This document shows positions 50,807-59,691 of a stretch of DNA of 64,000 bases, one piece after another. Numbering within the stretch: position 1 is the first letter of the stretch; the number at the start of each line of letters is the position of its first letter. The notes beneath the pieces were generated by a model. That model saw only the letters and a list, made by a program, of their open reading frames with translations, searched no databases and had not been told where the DNA came from. The DNA comes from Gluconobacter albidus (GTDB taxonomy: Bacteria > Pseudomonadota > Alphaproteobacteria > Acetobacterales > Acetobacteraceae): assembly GCF_002723915.1 (NCBI RefSeq), contig NZ_BEWL01000005.1, forward strand, positions 1 through 64,000. The letters are read 5' to 3'. A program made the translations under genes and the position numbers.

Positions 50807-51367
50807 ATGTACCGTACGCCACGCCTCTTCCTGTTCGCCGCTCCGCTTGCGGCCGTGCCGGGCCGTGCCGTGGCTGCGGGCATGCCACAGCTGAACTTTC
50901 ACGATCCGCTGCTGATCGGACAGGTCGTCTGGGGAGCCGTCATTTTCGGCGGCTTCTATCTCGGCCTGAGCCGCTTCGCACTGCCGCGTGTCGAACGGGT
51001 CCTGACCAACCGTCGGACCCGCATCCAGAGCGATCTGGATGTTGCCCGCAAGGCAAAAGCCGAGGCTGACCGCGCCAGCGCGGAACTCCTCAGCGCCCGT
51101 CATGAAGCAGCCGAGCAGGCCCGCGCCCACGTGGAGCGGATCCAGAGCGAAGCCCGCGCCAACGCGGATGCTCACGCTGCGGAAACGGCCAAGCGTCTCG
51201 AAACCGAGATCGCAAACGCCGAGACCCGAATCACCCAGTCCCGTGAACAGGCCCTGTCCAGCCTGTCCGAGATCGCCACCAGCACCGCCCAGGATCTGGT
51301 TTCGCGTCTGATCGGTACACAGGACGAACAGTCTGTCGCCAGCGCCGTCAAACGCGTCAGCGCCTAA
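50807..51367 (+). CDS. F0F1 ATP synthase subunit b'
   Basis: 186 residues. The first 25 residues look like a cleavable leader (LFLFAAPLAAVPGRAVAAG), then one membrane span (QVVWGAVIFGGFYLGL), then a long charged coiled coil that reaches the F1 head. Presence of paired, different b-type subunits is typical of photosynthetic and alphaproteobacterial enzymes. Starts 9 nt after atpE and ends 7 nt before the b gene. Confidence 0.92.
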   Translation: MYRTPRLFLFAAPLAAVPGRAVAAGMPQLNFHDPLLIGQVVWGAVIFGGFYLGLSRFALPRVERVLTNRRTRIQSDLDVARKAKAEADRASAELLSARHEAAEQARAHVERIQSEARANADAHAAETAKRLETEIANAETRITQSREQALSSLSEIATSTAQDLVSRLIGTQDEQSVASAVKRVSA

Positions 51368-51374
51368 GGAGACG

Positions 51375-51878
51375 ATGATGTTCCACGATCCCCGGTTCTG
51401 GACCGCTCTCGCCTTCGTCCTGTTCTTCGTCATTTTCGGGCGCAAGCTCTGGGTAGCCCTTACCGGCCACCTGGATGCCCGCGCTGAAAGCGTCCGTCAC
51501 GACCTCGACGAAGCAGCCCGCCTGCGTCGCGAAGCCGAGCAGATGCTGGAAGATGCCACCCGCGAGCGTGAAAAGACCCTGGCCGAAACACAGGCCATGC
51601 TTGCACGCTCCGAAGCCGAGGCCGCCGGTCTGGCAGAACGCGCCCGCAAGGACGCTGAAGCCGCCGCAGCCCGCTACGAGAAGATGGCGCAGGATCGGAT
51701 TCACGCTGCCGAGCGCTCGGCCATCCGTGAAATTCAGGATCGCGCTGCCCAGATCGCAGTCGCCGCAGCCCGCGACGTTGTGTCGACCCGCCTGACGGAA
51801 AGCCCCGACATCGCCTCCAGCCTGCTCGACCAGAGCATCAACAGCCTGCCGGAAGCCCTTCGGCGCTCCGCTGCCTGA
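51375..51878 (+). CDS. atpF: F0F1 ATP synthase subunit b
   Basis: 167 residues. One N-terminal span (FWTALAFVLFFVIFGRKLWVAL) is followed by a long coiled coil rich in Ala, Glu and Arg, ending AARDVVSTRLTESPDIASSLLDQ. It pairs with the b' product as the peripheral stalk. GGAG precedes; ATGs at 51375 and 51378 are both possible. The F1 genes are not in this window, as expected for alphaproteobacteria with split operons. Confidence 0.95.
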   Translation: MMFHDPRFWTALAFVLFFVIFGRKLWVALTGHLDARAESVRHDLDEAARLRREAEQMLEDATREREKTLAETQAMLARSEAEAAGLAERARKDAEAAAARYEKMAQDRIHAAERSAIREIQDRAAQIAVAAARDVVSTRLTESPDIASSLLDQSINSLPEALRRSAA

Positions 51879-51882
51879 TCCG

Positions 51883-52650
51883 ATGCCCACCTCCACGGTG
51901 CAAGGTTCCTTTCATGACGACGGACAGCCCATAAGGCTCTCCGTCGTCATGGCCGTTCTGAACGAGGCGGACAATATCCTCCCCGTCTGTCAGGAACTGG
52001 CTGAGACCTTCGGTGCCGACCCTTCAATAGAAATTCTGGCCATTGACGACGGCAGCACTGACGCCACCGTCAAAAAGCTGCTGGAAGCCCGGCAGACCCT
52101 GCTGCCCCGCCTGCGGATCATCAGCCATCCGAAGCGCCTCGGAAAATCAGCCGCTCTCCGAACAGGCATCACCGCCGCGAAGGGACAATGGATCGCCACC
52201 ATTGACGGCGACGGGCAGGATGATCCGTCCGCCATCCTGACAATGCTGGAGCGTGCGACATCGACTCCGGACGCCCCGCCTCTGGTGGTCGGCGTCCGGC
52301 GCAAGCGCAACGACCGCCTCTCACGCCGGGTCGCCACGCGCTTCGCAAACGGACTGCGCCGTCGTCTCCTGAACGACGGCTGCCCCGATACAGGCGCACC
52401 GCTCAAGCTCTTCCCGCGCAACCTCTTCCTGAAAATTCCACAATTTGAAGGCGTCCACCGCTTTCTTCCCGCCCTGCTGGGACATTACGGCGCACCGCTG
52501 ATCTGCATCGAAGTCCAGCATCGCGCCCGACTGCATGGCAGCTCGAAATATACCAATTTTAACCGGGCTCTTGTGGGTATCCGTGACCTTCTGGGCGTCA
52601 TGTGGCTTCAGAACCGCACGCATCTGCCCGATCACCTGACCGAACACTGA
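51883..52650 (+). CDS. GT2 glycosyltransferase (polyprenyl-phosphate sugar transferase type)
   Basis: 255 residues. The GT2 core is LSVVMAVLNEADNILPV, ILAIDDGSTDATVK, IDGDGQDDPSAI (DxD), and VRRKRNDRLSRRVATRFANGLRRR, which resembles DPM1/ArnC-like enzymes that load sugars onto polyprenyl phosphate. The two C-terminal membrane spans of ArnC are missing, so it may need a partner. It starts 4 nt after atpF and may be co-transcribed with the ATP synthase genes. An ArnT-like transferase follows. Confidence 0.85.
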   Translation: MPTSTVQGSFHDDGQPIRLSVVMAVLNEADNILPVCQELAETFGADPSIEILAIDDGSTDATVKKLLEARQTLLPRLRIISHPKRLGKSAALRTGITAAKGQWIATIDGDGQDDPSAILTMLERATSTPDAPPLVVGVRRKRNDRLSRRVATRFANGLRRRLLNDGCPDTGAPLKLFPRNLFLKIPQFEGVHRFLPALLGHYGAPLICIEVQHRARLHGSSKYTNFNRALVGIRDLLGVMWLQNRTHLPDHLTEH

Positions 52651-52723
52651 AACCGTCACCGGGTCACGCTTTCGCGGCTCCCTGCCGCACGTCCGGCCTG
52701 ACAGAACGGCGCGGAGAGTGCCC

Positions 52724-54376
52724 ATGATCCTGAACCTCCGGCATTATGCTTTTCTGGGGCTGCTGGCCTTTCTGCTCGCCCTGCCAGGCCGCATGACACT
52801 TCCGCCGCTTGACCGGGACGAACCGCGCTACATGGAAGCATCGGAACAGATGCTTCTCTCGCACAACTTCATCGACGTCCGCTTTCAGGACAAGCCACGC
52901 TATCTTCAGCCAGCCGGAATCTATTGGTTGGAAGCGGCCTCCACCGCTACCGCCGAAAAAATCTTTGGCCCATCGGTGCTGCGCAAGACCTGGCCGTACC
53001 GGATTCCCAGCCTGCTCGCCGCCACGATGATCGTGCCATTGACGGCCTGGATCGGCGCAACCCTGTTCGGAGGCCCCACCGGCCTGATGGCCGCTGGCCT
53101 GCTGATGGTCTCGACCCTGTTCGTCGCCGAAAGCCATATGGCGACCATCGACACCGTCCTGCTGCTTGATATCCTGTGTATTCAGGCCGCACTTCTGTGC
53201 GCCTTCACCGATCGACAAAAAAACCGCCCCACCCATCTCCGGGTCGCGGTTGCCTACTGGCTCGCTCTGGGTGTGGGTCTCATGCTCAAGGGCCCCGTCG
53301 TCCTCATTCCGGGTTTCGGCACCCCTCTGGCCCTGTGGCTGATGGAGCGGGGCCGGTCATGGTGGGCACGTCTTCGCCCCCGCTGGGGCTGGCTCATCAT
53401 GCTTGCCGTCGTCGTTCCCTGGTGCGTCGCCATCGAAGTCATCAGCGGCGGAGACTTCTTTGCCCGTGCGGTCGGACGCAATTTTCTCGGCAAGGTGGCC
53501 CATGGTCAGGAAGCCCACGGACTGCCCCCCGGCTTTCACCTTCTGGTCTTCGGACTGGCCTTCTGGCCCGGATCGCTTTTCGCCGCCCTCGCCATCCCGG
53601 CCGTCTGGAAGAACAGAAAACTTCCACAAGTCCGCTTTCTGCTGAGCTGGATTCTCCCACACTGGCTGGTATTTGAACTGATCGCCACCAAACTCCCCCA
53701 CTACGTCCTGCCGACCTATCCCGCGATTGCCATTCTCACCGCAGCCAGCCTGATGATCTGGCCCATTCCCAAAAGCCCGCGATGGGCAAAAGCCCTGCTC
53801 GGCGCTTACGGCGTTGTGTGGACAATCCTCGGTGTCGGCTTCTGCTTCGCTGGCAGTATTGCTCTCTACAGTCTTGATTACACAGTCTCTCTCTCAGCGC
53901 TGATCGCTCTGGGCGGTGCCCTGCCGCTGGTGCTCGGAGCTGTCATGCTGCTGCTGAAACGGGACCGCAAACAGGCTGCCTTCTGCGCCATGGGCGCAGC
54001 CGTCATCGCTCATGCCGGCCTTTTCCTAGGCGTCATCCCTAATCTGCAAACCATCCGCCTCAGCCCCCGGATCGCAGACCTCTTCGAAAACGTCCGTCCC
54101 TGCCCTGACAGCATCCTCGTCTCTTCATCCTATTCAGAGCCAAGCCTCGTCTTCCTTGCCGGTCCCAACACTCAGCTCATAGGCCCCGCAGCCGCAGCAG
54201 AATATCTGCACAATCACCCGCAATGCAGTCTGGCGTTGATTGATCGCCGGGATGAACCCATTTTTAATAAAGAATTAACCAAATACGGCCTCGACATTGT
54301 CGAGTATGGGCGCCTTCAGGGCATCAATTATTCAAACGGACATCATCTTGATTTAGGGCTTTTCGCCCCTCGATGA
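52724..54376 (+). CDS. ArnT/PMT-like lipid-linked sugar transferase
   Basis: 550 residues from the ATG at 52724 (GGAG 8 nt upstream; GTG at 52718 is an alternative). About twelve membrane spans. The catalytic acidic motif DRDEPRYMEASEQML in the first periplasmic loop is the ArnT/PMT signature, and LGVGLMLKGPVVL and ELIATKLPHYVLPTYPAIAIL match ArnT. Such enzymes move a sugar from polyprenyl phosphate to lipid A or another surface acceptor. The GT2 gene just upstream would supply the donor. The sugar is unknown. Confidence 0.88.
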   Translation: MILNLRHYAFLGLLAFLLALPGRMTLPPLDRDEPRYMEASEQMLLSHNFIDVRFQDKPRYLQPAGIYWLEAASTATAEKIFGPSVLRKTWPYRIPSLLAATMIVPLTAWIGATLFGGPTGLMAAGLLMVSTLFVAESHMATIDTVLLLDILCIQAALLCAFTDRQKNRPTHLRVAVAYWLALGVGLMLKGPVVLIPGFGTPLALWLMERGRSWWARLRPRWGWLIMLAVVVPWCVAIEVISGGDFFARAVGRNFLGKVAHGQEAHGLPPGFHLLVFGLAFWPGSLFAALAIPAVWKNRKLPQVRFLLSWILPHWLVFELIATKLPHYVLPTYPAIAILTAASLMIWPIPKSPRWAKALLGAYGVVWTILGVGFCFAGSIALYSLDYTVSLSALIALGGALPLVLGAVMLLLKRDRKQAAFCAMGAAVIAHAGLFLGVIPNLQTIRLSPRIADLFENVRPCPDSILVSSSYSEPSLVFLAGPNTQLIGPAAAAEYLHNHPQCSLALIDRRDEPIFNKELTKYGLDIVEYGRLQGINYSNGHHLDLGLFAPR

Positions 54377-54592
54377 CTGTACACATCGCAGAATTCAGAC
54401 GATACTGGAGAAAATATGGGATCTTAATGGCGCGTCCCGCGTATCATAAAATTGAAACCTCGCGTGTCTCACGCTCTGATATTTGATAACAAACAGTCAA
54501 CATAACCAAGTCTTTGACGGCGCCAGTTTTTATCCTAAGCTTGAAATACTATGTCAGAATCAAAGCATTAATGATTTGTCAGGAGAAAATTA

Positions 54593-57229
54593 ATGATTAT
54601 CTGCCAAATTGATGAATTTTCTGTTAACGGTATACGGGGATGGGCAACAGATACTGAAAATCCCTCGCAGCCCGTATTCCTTCACGCTTTGGCAGACGGT
54701 CAGGAATTCCTTCAGTTTCATTGCACGGATCTGCGTGAAGATGTGCATGCCTCCGGTATTCCTTCACTCAATACCGGCTTCCAGATCCCAATGCCGCACA
54801 GCCTTCTTGACGGCAAAACACATACTATAACCTTCAAAAACCGCCTCCAGCAGATTGAAATCTATTCACAAGGCCAGGGGCTGGAACATATTTCCTTCTC
54901 TGGCAGGCTCCCTGTAGAAACCCATTCTTTCGTCGATGGCCTGAAACAGGGCGTTCTGAATGGCTGGGTCGTCCGTGGCAATGCAGCCGAAGGATGGAAG
55001 GGGGGCCAGCAAATTCTCGTGACCTGTAACGGTCAGAAAATTGCCCAGATCGAGGCCAACAGATATCGAGGCGATGTTGGAAAAGCCCTGTCCTGTGACC
55101 CTTATTGCGGCTTCCAGTTTTCGCCACCAGACCTATATCGCAAACCCTACGAGCAGGAATTCCGTTTCTACGTCCTGCCCGATATGCTGGAAGTTGCCAA
55201 CAGCCCATGTCTGACCAGCTTTGTCACGGACGCCAACGAATCCCTGATCATTGACGTGATCGACCAGATTGACGCGCTCCATGTGGAACTGACGCGCCTG
55301 CGCCGCAAAGTCAGGGAAATTCTCCCGCAACCCGGATTTACCATCGCCGATTATCATTCCTGGGCAACGGCCTACTTCCCGGTTCTTCGCAAATATGTCG
55401 ACCGTACCCGCAACGATGACCTTATCTTGGGGAACCCGCTGGTCAGCATTGTCTGTCCGGTCTGGAATCCGGATCTCACGGATTTTACAGCAGCAATCGA
55501 AAGCGTCCGCGCCCAGACATGGCAGAACTGGGAACTCATCCTTGTTGATGACTGTAGCAAAAATGCTGAACTGCGCGCCGTCATCGAAGATTTTGCCAAA
55601 GCTGACTCCCGCATAAAGCCGCTCTTCCAGAAACAGAATGGTGGCATCAGCATTGCGACCAATGCGGGACTTGAAGCCGCCCAAGGTGAATGGGTCGCGT
55701 TTTTCGATCACGATGATCTGCTCGCGGATGTCGCCGTCGAATACATGCTCCGGGAAGCCACAAGAAGCCGCGCCGATCTGATCTATTCAGACGAAGATAA
55801 AATTGACGCCAGCGGTTATTACCGGGAGCCCGCTTTCAAAACGGACTGGAACTATAGGCTTCTTCTTGGCGTCAACTATGTCTGCCATTTCGTGATGATC
55901 CGTCATTCTGCCCTGCAGAAAGTCGGCGGCCTCAACAAGGAATATGACGGCGCACAGGACCACGATTTCCTGCTTCGCGCCTCCGAGCACATTCCTTCAG
56001 AAAAAATCCATCACGTTCCTGAAATTCTGTATCACTGGCGCATCACTGCAAATTCAACGGCTTCCGACATTGGCAACAAGCGCTATGCCATTGATGCGGG
56101 CATCAAAGCGGTGAACGACCATCTCGAACGTCGCAATCTGCCCGCAAATGTCGATTCCCAGATGGGAATGACGCTTTACACAGTGAACTGGCAGTTCAAT
56201 CAGTTTCCGTCGGTCACGATCATCATTCCCTACAAGGATGAAATTCCCACGACCGCCCGCTGCCTGGATGCCATCCAGAAATATACACGCTATCCGAATT
56301 ACAAGGTTATTCTGGTCAACAACTGGTCGATCACAGAGGAAGCGGAGGCTTTTGCACAGAAAGTCGATGACATTCCCAATGTTGAGATCCTGACCGTCAA
56401 AGAACCTTTCAACTACTCCCGCATCAACAATCTCGCAGCAAAAGACGAAACATCCGATTTCCTTTTATTCCTGAACAACGACGTTTTTGTTGAGCAGGAA
56501 AACTGGCTCGAAATCCTTGTCAACGAAGCCCTTGCAGATCCGCAGGTTGCAATCGTCGGCGGCAAATTCGTCTATCCCAATCAGACCGTGCAGCACGCCG
56601 GGGTCCTGCTCGGGATCGGTGATGTCGCCGGGCATGCCCATGTCGGCATCCCGCGGAACGAAGGCGGTTACGCAGGTCGTGCCTACTTCCCACAGGAAAT
56701 CTCGGCTGTGACCGCCGCCGGAATGCTGATCCGTCGTCCAGCCTTCGAACTGGTCGGAGGCTTTGACGAAGAGCACCTCAAAGTCGCGTTCAACGATATT
56801 GATCTGTGCCTCAAGGTGCGCGACGCTGGCTACAAGGTCATCTGGACCCCGGATTTCTGTGCAGAGCATCATGAAAGTCTGAGCCGCGGCAGCGATGATC
56901 GTCCTTCAACAGAACGCCGCTTCTTCCACGAAACGCAGTTCATGATTGAAAAATGGGGCAATACGCTTCGTGCGGATCCATTCTACAATCCGCATTTCAC
57001 CCTCGACAGACAGGTCTTTTTTGACCTGACAATCCCGGGCGTGGATGAAACGCGATATCCCCCTCTCGAATCTGCGAGAAAGAAAATTCGTCCTCTCTGG
57101 GACACTTCAACGCTCACAGCAGAATCAAAGCCGTCTCCTGCCACGAAAAAGCCCGTGACTAAAAAAATCCAGACCAAAACCCGGATCAAGAAACCCTCTG
57201 CTACAACCGCAGCCAAAGCGGCTGAATAA
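54593..57229 (+). CDS. Giant glycosyltransferase with two GT2 domains
   Basis: 878 residues with AGGAGAA ahead of the ATG. About residues 1-220 are beta-rich and unassigned. The first GT2 domain, about 280-500, has PLVSIVCPVWNPDLTDFTAA, LILVDDCSKNAELR, FFDHDDLLADV (DxD) and DGAQDHDFLLRA. The second, about 540-790, has VTIIIPYKDEIPTTARCL, FLLFLNNDVFVEQENWLEIL and NDIDLCLKVRDAGYKV. The last 40 residues are a Lys/Thr/Pro/Ala-rich tail. It is preceded by a 216-bp AT-rich gap that probably contains its promoter. It belongs with the enzymes at 32-39 kb in building a surface glycan. Confidence 0.87.
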   Translation: MIICQIDEFSVNGIRGWATDTENPSQPVFLHALADGQEFLQFHCTDLREDVHASGIPSLNTGFQIPMPHSLLDGKTHTITFKNRLQQIEIYSQGQGLEHISFSGRLPVETHSFVDGLKQGVLNGWVVRGNAAEGWKGGQQILVTCNGQKIAQIEANRYRGDVGKALSCDPYCGFQFSPPDLYRKPYEQEFRFYVLPDMLEVANSPCLTSFVTDANESLIIDVIDQIDALHVELTRLRRKVREILPQPGFTIADYHSWATAYFPVLRKYVDRTRNDDLILGNPLVSIVCPVWNPDLTDFTAAIESVRAQTWQNWELILVDDCSKNAELRAVIEDFAKADSRIKPLFQKQNGGISIATNAGLEAAQGEWVAFFDHDDLLADVAVEYMLREATRSRADLIYSDEDKIDASGYYREPAFKTDWNYRLLLGVNYVCHFVMIRHSALQKVGGLNKEYDGAQDHDFLLRASEHIPSEKIHHVPEILYHWRITANSTASDIGNKRYAIDAGIKAVNDHLERRNLPANVDSQMGMTLYTVNWQFNQFPSVTIIIPYKDEIPTTARCLDAIQKYTRYPNYKVILVNNWSITEEAEAFAQKVDDIPNVEILTVKEPFNYSRINNLAAKDETSDFLLFLNNDVFVEQENWLEILVNEALADPQVAIVGGKFVYPNQTVQHAGVLLGIGDVAGHAHVGIPRNEGGYAGRAYFPQEISAVTAAGMLIRRPAFELVGGFDEEHLKVAFNDIDLCLKVRDAGYKVIWTPDFCAEHHESLSRGSDDRPSTERRFFHETQFMIEKWGNTLRADPFYNPHFTLDRQVFFDLTIPGVDETRYPPLESARKKIRPLWDTSTLTAESKPSPATKKPVTKKIQTKTRIKKPSATTAAKAAE

Positions 57230-57260
57230 CACCGAAGTTCTTCGATAAATAAATTCAACC

Positions 57261-57299
57261 GGCCATGGGCTGCTGCATGCAATAATGCAGTCCATGGCC
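57261..57299. terminator. Large hairpin after the giant glycosyltransferase
   Basis: GGCCATGGGCTGC pairs with GCAGTCCATGGCC, 12 of 13 base pairs, around a 13-nt loop. It lies 32 bp past the glycosyltransferase stop. No clear U-tract follows on the plus strand. It probably ends or stabilises that transcript; tRNA-Ala on the opposite strand terminates toward it. Confidence 0.5.
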
Positions 57300-57399
57300 T
57301 ATTGGGTATGGCCAGATCGAAAAACCGTTTCCTGACAAATCAACGACAAGAAAAAAGCAGTTTTCAAAAACTGTCTTATTTAAGAGAAAGAGATGACCG

Positions 57400-57475
57400 T
57401 GGTGGAGCTGAGGGGAATCGAACCCCTGACCTCCTCATTGCGAACGAGGCGCTCTCCCATCTGAGCTACAGCCCC
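57400..57475 (-). tRNA. tRNA-Ala (anticodon CGC)
   Basis: Read on the minus strand: acceptor GGGGCTG pairs with CAGCTCC (one G-U). The D arm is GCTC-AGATGGGA-GAGC. The anticodon stem CCTCG/TGAGG encloses TTCGCAA with anticodon CGC. The T arm is AGGGG-TTCGATT-CCCCT. The discriminator is A and CCA is encoded. Confidence 0.95.
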
Positions 57476-57617
57476 ACGGTCAAGCAATAGTTCTCCTCTT
57501 CCCACACACTGTCAAGCAGAGCTGCGCGCAGGATGTTGTTCTGTGCTACTGCTATGGCTACAAGCTTTTTCCGACCGGCCTTTCGGCTGCCCCGACCGAC
57601 ATTCGACGAGGTTTTAC

Positions 57618-57923
57618 ATGGTTGCCCTGCACGCCATTATCCTGATGCTGATCCAGGCTTTCGTATGGATTCTTCTGGCGTATTGCATTCTGTCGATGCT
57701 GCTTGGTTTCGGGATTCTCGATATCCGCAACCGCTTTTTCTATTCCATTTTCAACACACTGGCCAAGATCGTCGAGCCCGTGATGTCGCCAATCCGCAAT
57801 ATCCTGCCAAATACGGGTGGCATAGATTTTGCCCCCATGGTGGTCCTGCTGCTGATCCAGTTTCTGGTCTATCCGGCCGTAAACCGGATCTTTTTCATGC
57901 TCGCAACCCAGAGCAGCTTTTAA
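57618..57923 (+). CDS. YggT-family membrane protein
   Basis: 101 residues from the ATG at 57618. Two hydrophobic spans (ALHAIILMLIQAFVWILLAYCILSMLLGFGI and FAPMVVLLLIQFLVY) flank the YggT signature IVEPVMSPIRNILPNTGGIDFAPM. Members are linked to cell shape, division and osmotic tolerance. An upstream ATG at 57543 is in frame but the added segment is hydrophilic and atypical. Confidence 0.87.
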   Translation: MVALHAIILMLIQAFVWILLAYCILSMLLGFGILDIRNRFFYSIFNTLAKIVEPVMSPIRNILPNTGGIDFAPMVVLLLIQFLVYPAVNRIFFMLATQSSF

Positions 57924-57929
57924 AAAGCT

Positions 57930-58139
57930 TTATCTCAGGAAGCGCCACACATCTTCAAGCGCCTCAATGAGGCTGTCAGCGGTTTCCTGATGCAGCATCC
58001 CGTCCGGACGTTGCATCAGGACCGACCATTTCCCTCCCTGCGGGCGCTCCATCTTGATGCTCCAGTCCCCGGGAATACGGGAGAAAACCCGCTCCATACG
58101 TGCTTCAGCCGTTAACGGCTTTGCGTAATTATGTCCCAT
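57930..58139 (-). CDS. Small hypothetical protein
   Basis: 69 residues, basic at the start and with a Trp-rich beta-like middle: GDWSIKMERPQGGKWSVLMQRPDGMLHQETADSLIEALEDVWRFL. It was not recognised. It sits between YggT (convergent, 6 bp) and tldD (same strand, 41 bp) and has the composition of a real protein, with alternating hydrophobics and a final helix. Probably a genuine small gene read with or without tldD. Confidence 0.55.
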   Translation of the reverse strand: MGHNYAKPLTAEARMERVFSRIPGDWSIKMERPQGGKWSVLMQRPDGMLHQETADSLIEALEDVWRFLR

Positions 58140-58180
58140 CGCTGATTGCTTTCGCCTTTCCGACCGAGATTTTTCGAGGG

Positions 58181-59644
58181 TCAGCCCGTACCACCCACCG
58201 TCAGACCGGAGATTTTCAGGGTCGGCTGCCCAACACCTACCGGCACACCCTGCCCAGCCTTGCCGCAGGTTCCAATCCCCGGATCAAGCGCCACATCGGA
58301 CCCGATCATGGAAATCTGGTTCATGGCATCCGCCCCGTTTCCGATCAGAGTCGCCCCCTTTACCGGACGGACGATTTTCCCGTCTTCCACCAGATAGGCT
58401 TCCGAGGCCGCAAACACGAATTTTCCCGACGTAATATCAACCTGCCCGCCGCCGAAATTCACGGCATAGAGGCCCCGTTTGATCGAGCGGATCATCTCGT
58501 CCGTCGTGGCACTCCCTTCCAGCATCAGCGTATTGGTCATGCGAGGCATCGGAGCATGAGCATAGGACTGGCGACGCCCGTTTCCGGTCGATTTCGTTCC
58601 CATCAGCCGGCCATTCAGACGGTCCTGAAGATATCCGGTGAGAATCCCATCCTCAATCAGCACTGTCCGGGACGTCGGCGTGCCTTCATCATCAACACTA
58701 AGCGACCCCCGACATTCGGGTAGCGTTCCGTCATCAACCACGATCACGCCTGGAGAGGCCACACGCTTGCCGATCATCCCTGAAAAGGACGACGTTCCCT
58801 TGCGGTTGAAATCCCCTTCCAGCCCATGACCTACGGCCTCATGGAGCAGAATGCCCGGCCAGCCCGGCCCAAGCACCACATCCATCTCGCCCGCAGGGGC
58901 CGGCGCTGCATCCAGTGTGATCAGGGCCTGTTTCAGCGCCTTGTCGACAGCATCCCGCCACGTTTCCGGGGCCAGCAGACGGTCCAGTTCGTAACGACCA
59001 CCCAGACCACAGCTTCCACTCTCGCGCTGACCATCCTTTTCCACAACGACCGACACGTTCATCCGCACCAGAGGTCGCAGATCCGCAACAGCGCCCCCGG
59101 CATCCGCCCGACGCATGATCTGCACCGCCTGCCATTCGGAGCTCAGCACGGCACTTACCTGCACCACACGGGAATCCAGCCCCCGCGCATAGGCATCAAT
59201 TTCGCTCAGAACCGCAGCGCGGGCCGCAAAATCCGTCCCCTCAAGCGGACGGGAGTCTCCATAGAGCCGCTGGTTCGTCGCCTGCGGCCCTGGCGCCATA
59301 ACGCCACTCCGTCCCTGCCGAACGGCCCCTACCGTACTGACGGCCCGCGCCAGAGCCTCGCGGCTGATATCGTCAGCATGAGCAAAAGCCGTCTCCGTTC
59401 CCAGAACAGCCCGCAAACCAAACCCTGAAGACGTATTGAAGCTGGCCGAACGGATCGTCCCGTCATCCAGACTGATACTCTCGTTTTCCCGATATTCCAG
59501 AAAAAGCTCACCGTCATCCACACCCTCAAGCCCCCGATCAACGAGTGCCTTGGCATCGTCACGGGTCAGCTTTGAATCAGGCCGCCCGAAAAACAGGGCA
59601 TCGGTCGTCGCAAGAGCGCCCAGAGCATCAGCAGCAACAGACAT
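58181..59644 (-). CDS. tldD: Metalloprotease TldD
   Basis: 487 residues, PmbA/TldD family. The zinc motif HExxxH is in ILLHEAVGHGLEGDFNRKG, and the C-terminal half has the conserved DDGTLPECRGSLSVDDEGTPT and YAHAPMPRMTNT. TldD with TldE processes modified peptides and degrades antitoxins such as CcdA. The TldE/PmbA partner is not in this window. Confidence 0.94.
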   Translation of the reverse strand: MSVAADALGALATTDALFFGRPDSKLTRDDAKALVDRGLEGVDDGELFLEYRENESISLDDGTIRSASFNTSSGFGLRAVLGTETAFAHADDISREALARAVSTVGAVRQGRSGVMAPGPQATNQRLYGDSRPLEGTDFAARAAVLSEIDAYARGLDSRVVQVSAVLSSEWQAVQIMRRADAGGAVADLRPLVRMNVSVVVEKDGQRESGSCGLGGRYELDRLLAPETWRDAVDKALKQALITLDAAPAPAGEMDVVLGPGWPGILLHEAVGHGLEGDFNRKGTSSFSGMIGKRVASPGVIVVDDGTLPECRGSLSVDDEGTPTSRTVLIEDGILTGYLQDRLNGRLMGTKSTGNGRRQSYAHAPMPRMTNTLMLEGSATTDEMIRSIKRGLYAVNFGGGQVDITSGKFVFAASEAYLVEDGKIVRPVKGATLIGNGADAMNQISMIGSDVALDPGIGTCGKAGQGVPVGVGQPTLKISGLTVGGTG

Positions 59645-59691
59645 GAAAAATCTCCAGACAGAAACAGAAAACGGGTGGCAGAACCGTGCTT

